Origin: Cichorium intybus
Taxonomy: Eukaryota; Streptophyta; Magnoliopsida; Asterales; Asteraceae
Direction of reading: 5' to 3'
NCBI GenBank assembly: GCA_023525715.1
Contig: CM042016.1
Coordinates: 84,696,382 to 84,760,381, forward strand
Length of the DNA: 64,000 nt
Shown: one piece after another, positions 35,405-48,169 of the stretch
Layout: each line of letters starts with the position of its first letter
Position numbering within the stretch: the stretch's first letter is position 1
Made by a program: the position numbers and the translations under genes
The notes under the pieces: generated by a model
Seen by the model: only the letters and a program-made list of their open reading frames with translations
What the model was told of the DNA's origin: nothing
The model's database searches: none

Positions 35405-35680
35405 TTATTATGGTTAACTAATTTATTATTTTAATTGGTTGTAATGGCTTTTATTGGAGATGCTCTGTTTGTACTGCAACACTTTGCTGGCATTAATACG
35501 GTTCTTTATTTTCCATCTTTGACTTTTAAAGATGCTGGAATTTCAAATGGCGCATTGGCAAGTTTATATGTTCAATTAACCAACTTTGCAAGTTTTTAAT
35601 GTGATGTTAATTATTACATTTTTGTCAAATGTGTCGATCCATCTTCCTTAAAATGTGATGTTAATTATTACATTTTTGTC

Positions 35681-35758
35681 GTTGTTTTTCCTTTTCCTTC
35701 TCTAGCGCCTTGCTAGGGTTGGTTTTTTTATAATATATTTGCCGGTTCCAAAAAAAAA
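35681..35758 (+). mobile_element. 78-bp LINE 3'-end insertion
   Basis: A short sequence ending GCCGGTTCCAAAAAAAA is flanked by a 17-bp duplication ATTATTACATTTTTGTC (35664-35680, 35759-35775). The structure fits a severely 5'-truncated LINE. It lies inside the second unit of a roughly 54-bp tandem duplication (from about 35599) in the intron between the last two transporter exons. Confidence 0.75.
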
Positions 35759-35904
35759 ATTATTACATTTTTGTCAAATGTGTCGATCCATCTTCCTTAA
35801 AAAAATTTATTAAATTAATGGGTTATACAGGTGCACTTTGTGCATTATACTTTGTTGATAGACAAGGGAGGAAGAGGCTTATAATTGGAAATCATCTTGG
35901 AATG

Positions 35905-37430
35905 GTAAGATTTAATGACTTTTTTCCTTGCATTAGTAGTTAAATTATATTTATTAGCCGGTTTGTGATCTTTTTGGTAAATGAAACTTCATATAACTCA
36001 TTATTCACTAATAGTTATGACAGTGTAAAATATTATACAACTAACTCAATACCCAACACTATTAAAGAACAAGCCTTATAACATAAAACAAAACAAACTA
36101 CAATGCCATTACTTAATAAGTATAACCTATAATACCAAATAAAACACGCCAATACAACTACAATGCCATTACTTAATAAGTATAACCTATAATACCAAAT
36201 AAAACATTTGATAGTAAACTCCACTTTCATAACCAATAGATAATAAACAAATGCAAACATATCCACCAAAAAAAAAAAACAAACCTTTGTTACTCACCAA
36301 ATGTCAAACTACATTGCTATTAAAGGAAAAATAAATTGAATTTTTTTTAAAAAAATTAACATTCTCTACGTTTTTTCCACATATGATTGAAAGTCAAAAA
36401 CACAGATACATTGACTCCATGTATCACTGTATCAACACGTAAATTCCCTGTCACAAACAACACTGAAAACGCAAAACATACGTAAGAAAAATTGAAGACG
36501 TAGCTTTTCTCCCTGACCTGGGGTGCACACTAGTTTCTAATAAAAATAAACATTATATATAAAACTTATTAAATATCTATGATTATCATCATTTTCTAAT
36601 TTTATTATTATAAAAAGTTCAAAAATATAAAATATATCAATATTGGTCTTTATTTATATAGAAACAAAATTATAAAAAATTAATATATTTTATTTTTATT
36701 CTTTTTATTACAAATACAATCTTTATTTTGGGTAAGGCGTTATAAGAAGGAATGGTAATTTTGATAAAAAAAAACTAGCACTTAACGTTGCTGGTATCTC
36801 TTTCCTAGCTTAAGCCACTAAAGTATTGTTTGTTTTTTTAGAGATAAAATATTTGCAGTCTTTTTCCACATCTGTAGAAGAATATGTGGACCAAAAATCT
36901 GTAGCCTGAAAGAAATTTTATTTGTTTTTTAAAGTTTGCAGGCTGCATAAATGATACTAAACCACATTTATCAAAAATGGTAGTAAATAAACAAACTAAA
37001 TGTACATACACACGTTAACCACATTAATTTCTAGATAACAGTAAAAAACGATGGCAGAGGTAGTGGTGGCGGCGATATTGGTCACAGCCAATCATCCTGC
37101 ACCCATTTAGATGAGATATAACACTCACCAAAAATTCATCCAAGAAGTTTTGAGAGGGAAAATGGCGTTTTTGGGGGGCTGAAGAGATGAAATACGGCTG
37201 CCCTAGGGTTATAATCCCTTTATATATGGCCTAAACATGAAATTCTAGGGTTTTGGCCCAAACAGCGCCATTAGCGCCGCTAATACTAAAATTAGCATCG
37301 CTAATAAGATCGTGCGAATCCACCAATCAGCAAAAGCACATTAGTGACGCTAAAAGCACATTAACCTTTTTTTTCACCTTAAATTGGATTTCCTTTAACT
37401 CAAGACTTAGCATTTTGGGATTAGGGTCTT
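35905..37430. other. AT-rich spacer, no gene seen
   Basis: Only short frames. A 51-bp segment (ACAATGCCATTACTTAATAA and following) occurs twice, at about 36096-36146 and 36156-36206. No exon of the transporter continues here. Confidence 0.5.
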
Positions 37431-38489
37431 ACATATCATGTGTACATTTTGATAATTACAAACACAAAGGGGTTTCAATACAATTACAAACATGGTTTTA
37501 CATACTATAATTATCATGGGCAATTTTGATAATTATAAATACAAAGGATTTCATTTCAGTTACGAACTAGGATAAAACATCACGTTGGGTAGTTATGTGA
37601 GATATTTTCACCGTACTAAAAGAAGTACTCAATAAGTCCCGGTTTATAACCTTAATACTTTATGATCTGGATAGTTGTGTATAGATCTATATGAGACTAA
37701 CTATGCCGACATATGATTGTTAACTACAACTACGACCGAAGGGTCAACGGTGACAAATGTCTTAACACTGCGACGTTCGAAGAGCATCGTGCCGAGCCAT
37801 CAGCACTACTAGAAAATAGGCTTTTAATGACATACGAACTATGACACACACTGAAATTATGACACAACAAATTGTATGTCATAAAAAGAATGTCATCTTT
37901 TCTAAAATCTAAAGATTCTATGACATATATAATGGTATGTCGTAAATATGTGTCATCTATTTAGTATATTTACGACATACATTTTTGTATGTCGTATTTT
38001 ACTGTCATAACCAAAAAATTAAAAAAACACGGAGGATACTTGACGTAAATTGTATGTCATTAAAAAATAGCAATGTCGTGTTTTAATATCTGGCCAATAC
38101 TATCAATTCTCACCTTCTCTCACGATTGCCGCAGCTAGGGTTTTCATTTTTCATTGGTTTCGTTTCAGTCGATTGTCGCTACCATGCCATTCTCGCTTCT
38201 CACGGACTCGAGAGGATGAATCGATAACTAGGTTTTCACCTAATGAGGTATTTGTTTCAACCCTAAGATGGAATCAATAACTAGGTCCTTGTTACTCCCT
38301 CGTCGTTCTCGCTTCTATCTGTAAGATGGATTGACTAATGAGGTATGTGTTTCAACCCTAAGGGTTTTCACTTTTCATTGGTTTCGTTGTAGTCGATTGG
38401 TCGTCAATCAATTTCAGTCGATTGGTCGTCAATCGATTTTAGTATATCGTCAATTGGTTTACACCATATTTCAACCCTAAGGGTTTTCA

Positions 38490-38625
38490 CTTGTTGAAGT
38501 CTAATTTTTTACACTATCGTCAATCGATTTCAGTCGATTGGTCCTTGTTAAAGTCTAATTTTTTACACTATCGTCAATCGATTTCAGTCGATTGGTCCTT
38601 GTTAAAGTCTAATTTTTTATTGTTT
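38490..38625. repeat. 52-bp tandem repeat inside the CACTA element
   Basis: Two complete and one partial unit built on TCTAATTTTTTACACTATCG and TCAATCGATTTCAGTCGATT. They produce a repetitive open frame with no protein similarity. Confidence 0.85.
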
Positions 38626-40072
38626 CTGATTTCTGATTGTCTATGCCTATTCCCGTTTTCACTTTACAGATTGAAGTATAATTTTTTATTGTTTCTGATT
38701 TCTGATTGTCTATGCGTATTTGCTATTATACGTGAAGTGTTGAAGGGGCAGGGTAGTCATTAGTCAATGAAACTCATGATTTTCCTTTAAGACACTTGTC
38801 TTCTTGTTTTAACACATATTTTATAGAACTAGAATTACTGAATGAGGACATACAGTTGTGGTTTGAAAGAAAAGAACCAAACATCTGATTAATTTGTAAG
38901 TCATTAGTGATACAATACCGACTCTTTCATATATCTCTTTTTTACTTATAATATTGAGATAACATTAACTACTAACTCATTATTTTTGGTATAGGATGTC
39001 TAAATGTGGTTGGTACGGGGAGTAAACAACTACGATTTAGTGTAAGTACGTTTAAGGATATGAAAAACTTTATATTAAGATAATAGTAGTTGATGGTTAC
39101 TTGTCTATTCTTAGTGCTAAAAATAACCACCAACAAAAAGTTTGACTTGAAAATTTTATATAATTGGTCTTGGATTTTATCTTAATGTAGCGGTTGACGA
39201 GTGGAAGAACAACTACCAAATGTATGAATACGCTTCTTGAACTTTAACTTTGAGGTCAAAATGGCTTTGTCCGCGACCGGAGCATATATATCAATATTTG
39301 ATATTCAAATTTGGTGGATTGAGTTTTTACTGATTGTTGAGGTTTGTTGATCAGTTTTGGTGGGTTGAGGTTCTACTCACAAAGACCCTTTACATACAGG
39401 GCGATTGGTAAGTATTAAGTAGATAAAATGTTCTCTCAATATAACCAAATTTCATAATTAAAAGTAGTAAAGTACGTTTCTAAAGTTCTCAGGGTTTTTA
39501 AACAAGCAAGGTATCAAGACGATCGTAATAAGGTTAGTAACTTGGTTTCATGTTAATTTTCCAATTTTACCCCCTCCTTGTTAAATATGATTTTGCTATT
39601 GCACAGAGAGATGTCAATCCTGCATTAGCAGTTGTACTGTGATGGAAGGCACATGCTTGCCACTGATTGGAAATTCTGGGACCTTATATTCAAAAATCTT
39701 CTTCTAATGCCTCATAATTCGCATGCTTGAAAGACTTGCAGGTTTAATCTTTACAAAAAATTTATATTTTTTTTATTTTGTATCGAATAACCTATATATA
39801 TGTTTGAGAGAACTTGTTAAAACAAACTTCTTAGATTGCTTATTCACTTCACAAGAACTGAAGAAAGATAGTTTGATGCAATACAATGAAACTTCAATGA
39901 AGAGTGGAGTTATTCATTTGGTTCAAGATCCTTCAAACATTGTACTTTTCATTTATTTTGGTTATTATTGTATATTTGACATACCAGATAGTGATGATGT
40001 GACAATGATTTGTATTTGTATTATTGATTTATTTTATATTATGAGACTAAATTTAATGTGTGATTTTTGATT

Positions 40073-40181
<109 letters not shown>

Positions 40182-41040
40182 GTTTAAAAACAAATTTATG
40201 ACTTACATTGTAAGTCATAAATGTTTGTCATTAATGTATGTCGTAAATTTACGACACACAAATGTGTGTCATCTGTCATTTATGACAGGGGCTTCCTTGA
40301 CATACATTTATGTGTCATCTATACCCTTTAATGACACGCAATGCGTGTCATTAAAGGTCTTTTTTCTAGTAGTGCAGGTCATAGCGAGGTTATAATAACT
40401 CACATGAACAACAACGAATATCCTTGGTTTGGAAAAACATCTTCAATTGGTTTTATGTAAATATAAAACTACATGTTGCTCTATACGAAATATAAGTACG
40501 AAATTACTTATACACTCTAGTTTGCGATAACAAACTACTTTTATTCAATATACAAATAAGTATGATTTTACTTATACACACGAGTTTTATGGATTTAAAA
40601 CTACATTTTATCAAGATACAAATAAGTATGGTTTTACTTATACACACTGATTTTATGGATTTAAACTACATTTACATTAAAGAAAATACTGTTTTTCTTG
40701 TTACATACACTACCGGTTTCACAAAGAAATTACTGAGTTTCTCACTACAAAATCTTATGAACTCACCAACGTAATGTTGATACTTGTAAAACTACTTGTA
40801 TTCTCAGGTAACAATTAGTCAGATACGACTACCCTTTTGGGATGGGACATGAAGACATCTCTTTTGTTTATTTTGTTGTCATTCTGTAATTGGGTTGAAC
40901 AATAACGTTTGAACATGTAACTTTCCAATCATAATGTATGATGGTTGTTTATCTACTTATGTTTCAATGTATGCGATGGTTATGATACTATGTGCCATTC
41001 CACGCTGAGACGATTCCACGATCGTGGTTTGGGTGTGACA

Positions 41041-41786
41041 TCGCACCACCACCGTCGGCCACCATTTGCCGGTTAAGACCTTTATGTTTTATGGTATTAG
41101 TTCAAGTCCAAACCCTAGTCGAAGCTCATTGATGATAATTCACGGTGCTTCTCAAACACGATCATTCTCGATTTTAAACCAAATTCACGCTTCAAAGGTG
41201 AGTTCATACCCCTCATTTTTCTCTTCTTTTTACATGTTTAGGGGGATTATACAAGTTTACTACAATATATGTTTCGATCTTGCAAATATAAGATGATATG
41301 CGTGTTTAGTTATTTTTCTATAAAAGTGCACTATTTGTTTCTTGGCAAAAAGACTTGGAAAACGTTTTTTCACAAAAATGGTCATAAAATGGTCTTGTAA
41401 AAAGTTTATACAACAAAAATAGTTTATTTTGCGTAACTTGTTATTATTTTCATGAAAAATGACAATTTGTAAGTATTTGCCATCATTTTATAAAACGATT
41501 AAATTTGATAAGTTGTCATCACTTTTATAAAATGACCAAAACTAGTAAGTTACCATCACTTTTATGAAAAATGGTTCCGTGTACTTTATGTTTATATTTA
41601 GTGCATTAGATGTCAGAAAATGTATGTTTACGAACATCTAGCATCTTTTAGGTATAAATACATAAATACGACAAATACACTTAAATAAATTATAATTGGT
41701 ATAATTTATGGAACAACTACGACATCACAACAAATACGTACGGAAGATAATTATATAAATATATATAATTATTTCATAATATAATT
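41041..41786. other. Spacer between the two LTR-like copies
   Basis: Contains one short open frame (41066-41296) without similarity. AT-rich toward 41786. Nothing identifiable. Confidence 0.45.
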
Positions 41787-42508
41787 ATCATGGACATTCT
41801 TGATAATTACAAATACAAAGGATTTTCATTCATAAACAAAGATTTCATCATGTTGAATGGTTATAAGAGACATTTTCTTCATCGTACTAAACAAAGTACA
41901 AGGGTATGTCCTGGATTATAACATTAATCATTACGAGCGAGATGTGTATATATCTATATGGGGTTGGCAATCCCCACCTATGGTTTTCGCTAAAACTACG
42001 ACCTACGGGTCAAGGGTGACAAATGTCTTAGCATCGCGACGCTTGAAGAACGTCATGTTAGGCCCACATCATAGTCGGTAGCAGGGTTATAATAACTCAC
42101 AAGTAACAGCAACGAATATCCATTGTTTAAGGAAAAACATCTTCACTTGGTTTTATATGATTATAAAACTACATTTTTACACGTATTATAAGTAGAGAAT
42201 TACTTATACATTTCGGTTTATGACAACAAAGTACATATTATCAAGATTTTACAAAGTATGGTTTCACTTATACATTCAGGTTTTATGGTTTTAAAACTAC
42301 AATAACATTGAAGAAAATACTATTTTCTTGATGAAAATACTTACTTAATATAAGTATGGTTTTACTTATACATTTGAGTTTTATGGTTTTAAAACTACAA
42401 TAACATTGAAGAAAATATTGTTTTTCTTGATACAAATACTTCCAATTATACTAAGGAGAATATTGTTTTCTCAGTACAAAATATTATGAACTCACCAACG
42501 TAATGTTG
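41787..42508 (+). repeat. LTR-like repeat, copy B (split by a copia element)
   Basis: Diverged copy of 37500-41040 without the CACTA element. The place where CACTA sits in copy A corresponds to about 42065-42080 here and is empty. The copy breaks at 42508, after GTAATGTTGACACTTG, and resumes at 51019 (CGACTATCTTTGGG). About 38 bp present in copy A are missing at the break. Confidence 0.7.
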
Positions 42509-42729
42509 ACACTTGAATTAAGACCATAGTCCATATACAAACTTCAAAAATAAATGATGAATACGGGTTCATCTATCTCAGTCTCAGTGATGAACAAAGT
42601 TATACTAAACAGAAAAGAAGATAACATGTGAATTCAATCATGTAAGGTTAGCAAACAAAACTCAAAAACTCGAAGTTTGAAATCAATGCACAATATGTTT
42701 TTTACTTTAAACCTGGCTCTGATACCACA

Positions 42730-43211
42730 TATTGGATTTCACAGGCATAATCAAGATCAATGTCATGTAAAGCTTCAACAGAAGTGAAATTAAGCTTACT
42801 TGGAAGTGTGAGGCTTGAAGAGGATGCCATACTTCTGATTCCTTTCTTCCCGTAATGGTGCTTTAAGATTTGTGATCGAGAGATTTTTGAGATGCAAAAA
42901 CATATGATTTTGGTGTTTATATAGGGTTTAGAGTATAACTGAAAAACTCTTCACTTTTCCCTATTGATCGTTCATATGTTTGAGCATTAACAGTTCATCA
43001 ATTAGCACCTTATGGAAAAGAGATTGGAACCACACAAATATAGCCCCTCAAGTTTTAGATATTTGTCATATCCATCATACTACAAATATTTAAGTGTAGG
43101 GACATGGAATGTCATTATGGCAAACATTATGGTACCTAATATAAAAGTACCTAACATGTAGTAAATATTACAAAATAGTCCTAGGCCACAATAATGTGGT
43201 ATTTTCCAACA
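42730..43211 (-). repeat. 3' LTR of the copia element
   Basis: On the + strand it runs from TATTGGATTTCACAGG to ATTTTCCAACA. It matches 50535-51018 with about a dozen substitutions and several 1-bp indels. Confidence 0.87.
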
Positions 43212-43556
43212 TTCTCTCACTTGGCTGAGTGACTATTTGTATACATGTTCCATTACTTGGCCAAGATTAGTTCATCATGTTTCATATTAATACCAAGGCA
43301 GAAAAGTACAGCTTGATGCATCGTTTTTAGATATGGAACCCCCACCAATCATACAATGGTACTTCATATGAAACTTACGATTAATTTTTGCCAAATGAAT
43401 TTAGAGTTAAGTGGTAATGCAATACATTTGTCTATATAGGAAGTAAGTGTGCACAAGTTATTAATATAGACAAATCGCACATAATAGAGGCGTTGTAATC
43501 AATTACTTTATAATAAACATTAAAAAATTCCAATAAAACAATATGCTATAATTACA

Positions 43557-46500
43557 TCATACTAGGTCTACCCTTAAGCCCATATTGACGACATGCTGTT
43601 GGAATACTTTGGGTGGTAGACCTTTCGTCATCGGATCCGCTAGCATATTACTGGTGCTAATATGCTCGATACAAATGCCATTCTCCTCTACTCGTTCTCG
43701 TACGAACAAGTATTTTGTATCGAGGTATAAGCCAGCCCCACTTGAACTATTTTTATTTGAAAAGCTTATAGCAGCTGAATTATCACAATAGATTTTTAAT
43801 GGCCTCTCTACGGAATTGGCAATCATGAGTCCTTTTATCAAATTTCTCAACAACATTCCATGACAAGTTGCATTATAAACAGCAACATACTCAGCCATCA
43901 TTGTTGATGTTGTTGTCAACTTTTTCTTATGACTCCTCCAAGATATTGACCCTCCAGACAGCATAAAGATGTATCCCGAAGTTGACTTTTTGTCGTCTTT
44001 GCACTTGGCAAAGTCAGAGTCTGAATAACCTATCACTTCAAAATTATCACTTCTTCTATAAACAAGTTTGTGATCCTTCGTCCCTTGTAAGTATTGCAAG
44101 ATTTTCTTGGCAGCTTTCCAATGATCCAGGCCAGGATTGGATTGATAAGGCCTAGCATGCCAGTAACGTAAGCAATGTCGGGACGGGCACAAACTTGGGC
44201 ATACATTAAGCTTCCAACCACCGAAGCATAAGGGATTAACTTCATTCGTTCTCGTTCTACCTCTGTTTTCAGACATTAAAATAAACCGAAAACGTCCCCT
44301 TTAACTACAGGAGCAACTGAGGGGGAGCATTGTTGCATGTTGTATCGATTAAGTACGCATTCGATATATGCCCTTTGAGACAATCCTAAAGTCCCTTGGG
44401 CTCTATCTCGGTGTATTTCTATGCCTATGACATAAGAGGCCTCACCGAGATCTTTCATATCGAAATGACGCGACAATAAATGTTTTGATTCATGCAACAA
44501 ATCATTATTGTTACTTTCCAAGAGAATGTCATCTACGTAAAGGACAAGTATCATGAAATTCCTCCCACTCATCTTTAGGTATATGCATTTATCTACCTGG
44601 TTCTTAATGAAGTCGTTTTTCTTCATGACTTCATCAAACTTTAAATACCATTGACGCGAAGCTTGTTTCAACCCATATATTGATTTCTTGAGTTTACATA
44701 CAATATGTTCTTGACCATTTCTAATAAAACCTTCAGGTTGGGTCATATAAACATCTTCGTGTAAATCTCCATTAAGAAAAGCTGTTTTGACGTCCATTTG
44801 ATGCAACTCTAAGTCGAAATGAGCTACAAGGGCCATCACGATCCTAAGGGAGTCCTTCCGAGAAACAGGTGAGAAAGCTTCTTGGTAATTAATACCCTCC
44901 TTTTGTGTATACCCTTTAGCGACCAATCGAGCCTTATATCGTTCAATGTTTCCATTTGGGTCCAATTTGGTCTTAAAGACCCACTTGCATCCAACAGGTT
45001 TGCAACACTTTGGCAATTCAACAAGTTCCAAAACATCATTCTTTTTCATGGAATTGAGCTCATCAGTCATAGCTTCATTCCAACTGTTTGATTGATCACA
45101 ATTTATGGCATCACTATATGTAATGGGGTCACTTTCCTTCCCTATGTCAAGATTGACCTCATTTAAATATGTGATATAGTCATCAAAATTCGTGGGCCGC
45201 CTAGATCGTTGAGATCGTCTTAGAGGCAGTTGACTTTCTTTTCTTTCAGTGTCAACTTCTTGAACAGGTTCATTTTGTGGTGTTTCATTTGCCTCTACGT
45301 TCGAAGAATCATTTTCGTGAGGCATACTTTGTTGACTTGAATGTCCTAAGGAGGTGTTAATTGAAGCAGACACTTGAATAATAGGTGCCTCTTTGTTAAT
45401 CTCTTGGAGATCAAAATTGCTTGATAAACTACTCCCACTGATGTTGACATTCTCAAGAAAATCAGCATGCTTCGTTTCTCTAATTCGTGTACTATGTGAC
45501 GGAGCATAAAATCGGTAACCCTTAGATATTTCAATATACCCGATGAAGAAACAACTTATGGTTTTCATGTCGAGTTTTTGTGATTGAGGATTATACAGTT
45601 TTGCTTCGGCCGGACAACCCCACACCTTTAAATATCTTAAACTTGGTTTCCTTCCTGTCCAAATCTCAAAAGGAGTTTTAGGGACGGACTTTGAAGGAAC
45701 TCTATTTAAAATGTGGAATGCCGTTTTTAATGCCTCGATCCATAGAAATTGGGGCAAGTTTGTGTTTGCAAGCATACTTTGCACCATGTCCATTAGAGTC
45801 CTATTCCTCCTCTCGGCAACGCCGTTTTGTTGAGGAGTACCAGGCATGGTGTATTGGTTAACAATCCCATTATCCTTACAAAATTCAAAGAAAGGTCTGG
45901 GTGCTTGACCAACATCGGTATGTCTGCCGTAATACTCACCACCCTATCCGATCTCACTACTTCTATTTTACGGTCGAGTTAATTTTCAACTTCAGCCTTA
46001 AAAGATTTGAACATTTCTAGAGATTAAGATTTTTCATTTATCAAGTACAGATACATGTAACGAGAGTGATCATCAATGAAAGTAATGAATGATTTATGTC
46101 CACTTATGCCCATAGGAAAAGGTCCACAAATGTCAGTATGAATCAGTTCAAGTAAACCTAAACTTCTTGTGGAACCTTTCTTATTGCTTTTGGTCTTCTT
46201 CCCTTTCGTACACTTAACACATTTATCAAAGTCATAGAAGTTAAGGTTTGGCAATACTTCATTCTTCACGAGTCTTAGCATTCTATCTTGTGAAATATGG
46301 CCTAAGCGTTGATGCCATAACACGGATGAAGTTTCCACTTCTCGTTTCTTTTACTTAAGTTCTCGTTAATATTAAACGATACTAAAGATTCCATAAAGTG
46401 ATTTTCCAAACGTAATCTATAGAGACTTCCGTCTAGGAAACCATGGCCAACAAATTGGGAACCGGAACTAATAATAACATCATCGTATCTAAAAGTAAGA

Positions 46501-47579
46501 GTAAAGCCTTCTTTTGCCAATTTAGATACTGATATCAAGTTTCGGGTAATTCCCGGTATATAAAGAGTATTATTAAGACTTAAAGTAAAACCACTTTCCA
46601 AAAGTAAAGGAAGCAATCCAACAGCTTCCATATTTAAGTCTTCTCCGTTCCCAACTTTAATTGTTCTTTGCCTTCTTTCCAGTTTCTGGATTGTATGGAA
46701 TCCCTGCAATGAGTTAGATACGTGTACCATGGAACCAGAGTCAATCCACCATGAATTAAAGGGGACATTTATATTCAGTGACTTATAAATCATAAAAGCA
46801 TCAATGTTACCTTTCTTATCTAACCATTCTTTAAATTTGGGACAATCCCACTGAGTGTGGCCCTTCTTACGACAAAACTTGTAACGAGGCTTACTGTCAA
46901 ACTTATGGGCACTTGTACCTGCCTTTTGGACCTTGCTAGAACCCCCTCTCTCACTAACATGAGCTTTACCTTTCTTCTTATCGAGATTTGTGGTTGTAGT
47001 GACATAAGCGACATCAGGCTTCTCAACTTTGAGTCGTTCTTCTTCTTGGACACACATGGCTATTATCTCACTCATCTTCCATTTTTCCCGTTGTGTGTTA
47101 TAATTGATATTGAATGGACCAAACTGAGCAGGAAGGGAAGTCATAATGAAGTGAACGAGGAAATCTTCACTGATTTCCATTTCCATACTTTTCAATTTGT
47201 TTGCCATGTCAGTCATCATCATAATATGTTCACGTACACCACTCGATCCGTCATACTTTGTCATCAACATTTTGAGGATAAGGGTACTAGCATGAGCTTT
47301 TGATGTACCTCGAAATTTTTCCTCTACAGATTCCAGGTAGGTCTTTGCATTTTCGGAGTCAGGAATGGCTCCACGAATGGCCATTGAAATGGAGTTCTTT
47401 ATGATCATAAGTGACATGCGGTTTGACCTTTCCCATTTATCATAAAATTGTTTTTGTTCAGCAGTGCTCTTTTCGTTAAGAGCTTCAGGAGGGTCAAAAC
47501 GCAAAGCATGATCTAGTTCCATTACCCCTAGTGCCAACTTCAAAGGATCTCTCCATGTTGCAAAGTTAGTCCCAGTCAA
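43557..47579 (-). pseudogene. Copia gag-pol, frameshifted
   Basis: Minus-strand domains in order: gag (47579-46900; GTNFATWRDPLKLALG); a CCHC knuckle (KFCRKKGHTQWDC); protease with WIDSGS at about 46740; GAG-pre-integrase (VLWHQRLGHISQDRM, 46320); integrase end (GTPQQNGVAERRN at 45840); reverse transcriptase (KWVFKTKLDPNG; YVDD in LVLYVDDILLES, about 44550); and RNase H (YCDNSAAISFS, 43760). The frames break near 46310, between 46024 and 45850 (central integrase, with stops), and at 44276. Gag opens upstream without a clear ATG. The element cannot make its own proteins, but most domains are still easy to recognise, so decay is moderate. Confidence 0.88.
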
Positions 47580-48095
47580 TGTTTCGATTATGTGACTTGT
47601 TGAGATGGTAGATGCTGAAATAAGATTATTGTTTAATATATGCGAAGAAGATACTAAAGTGAATTATAGGACAACAAAATGAATCATGTCATTATACCTA
47701 TTACTAACACCAAAATAATAGGTCGAATAGACAGTCTTACTCAATTATTAGTTTCGCTTTGGCTAGACCAATAATTGAATATTATGATGTCTTTAATTTA
47801 ATCTTACGCTACACAAATATTGCAATCACCTTTGAGCAAAAATACAAGACTTGTGCATACTATGCTAAAATTCATTGTATCAGCCCTTATTCAATTAGCC
47901 TTTGTGTTCCTTGAAAAAACAACTCAAACAATTGCTTAATGTGGTGTTTAGTAAACTCCATGTCAAAATTGAGCAACATTTCTTTGAGCCAGTCACTCAA
48001 AATTTTCATTAAAGTCACCACTCATCATTTAGGAACAAAAGGGACAAAAAAATCATCAAACTAGAACAGTTATATAGTTTGACAAACTTATGAAC

Positions 48096-48098
<3 letters not shown>

Positions 48099-48166
<68 letters not shown>
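48099..48166. repeat. (TA)n microsatellite in the copia leader
   Basis: About 34 TA units at the left border of the foldback insertion. Confidence 0.95.

Positions 48167-48167
<1 letters not shown>

Positions 48168-48169
<2 letters not shown>

Noticed and set aside
38491..38763. A 90-codon frame in the CACTA element with repeated peptides, as a possible structural protein.
   Set aside because: It is a direct reading of a 52-bp tandem repeat and resembles no transposase.
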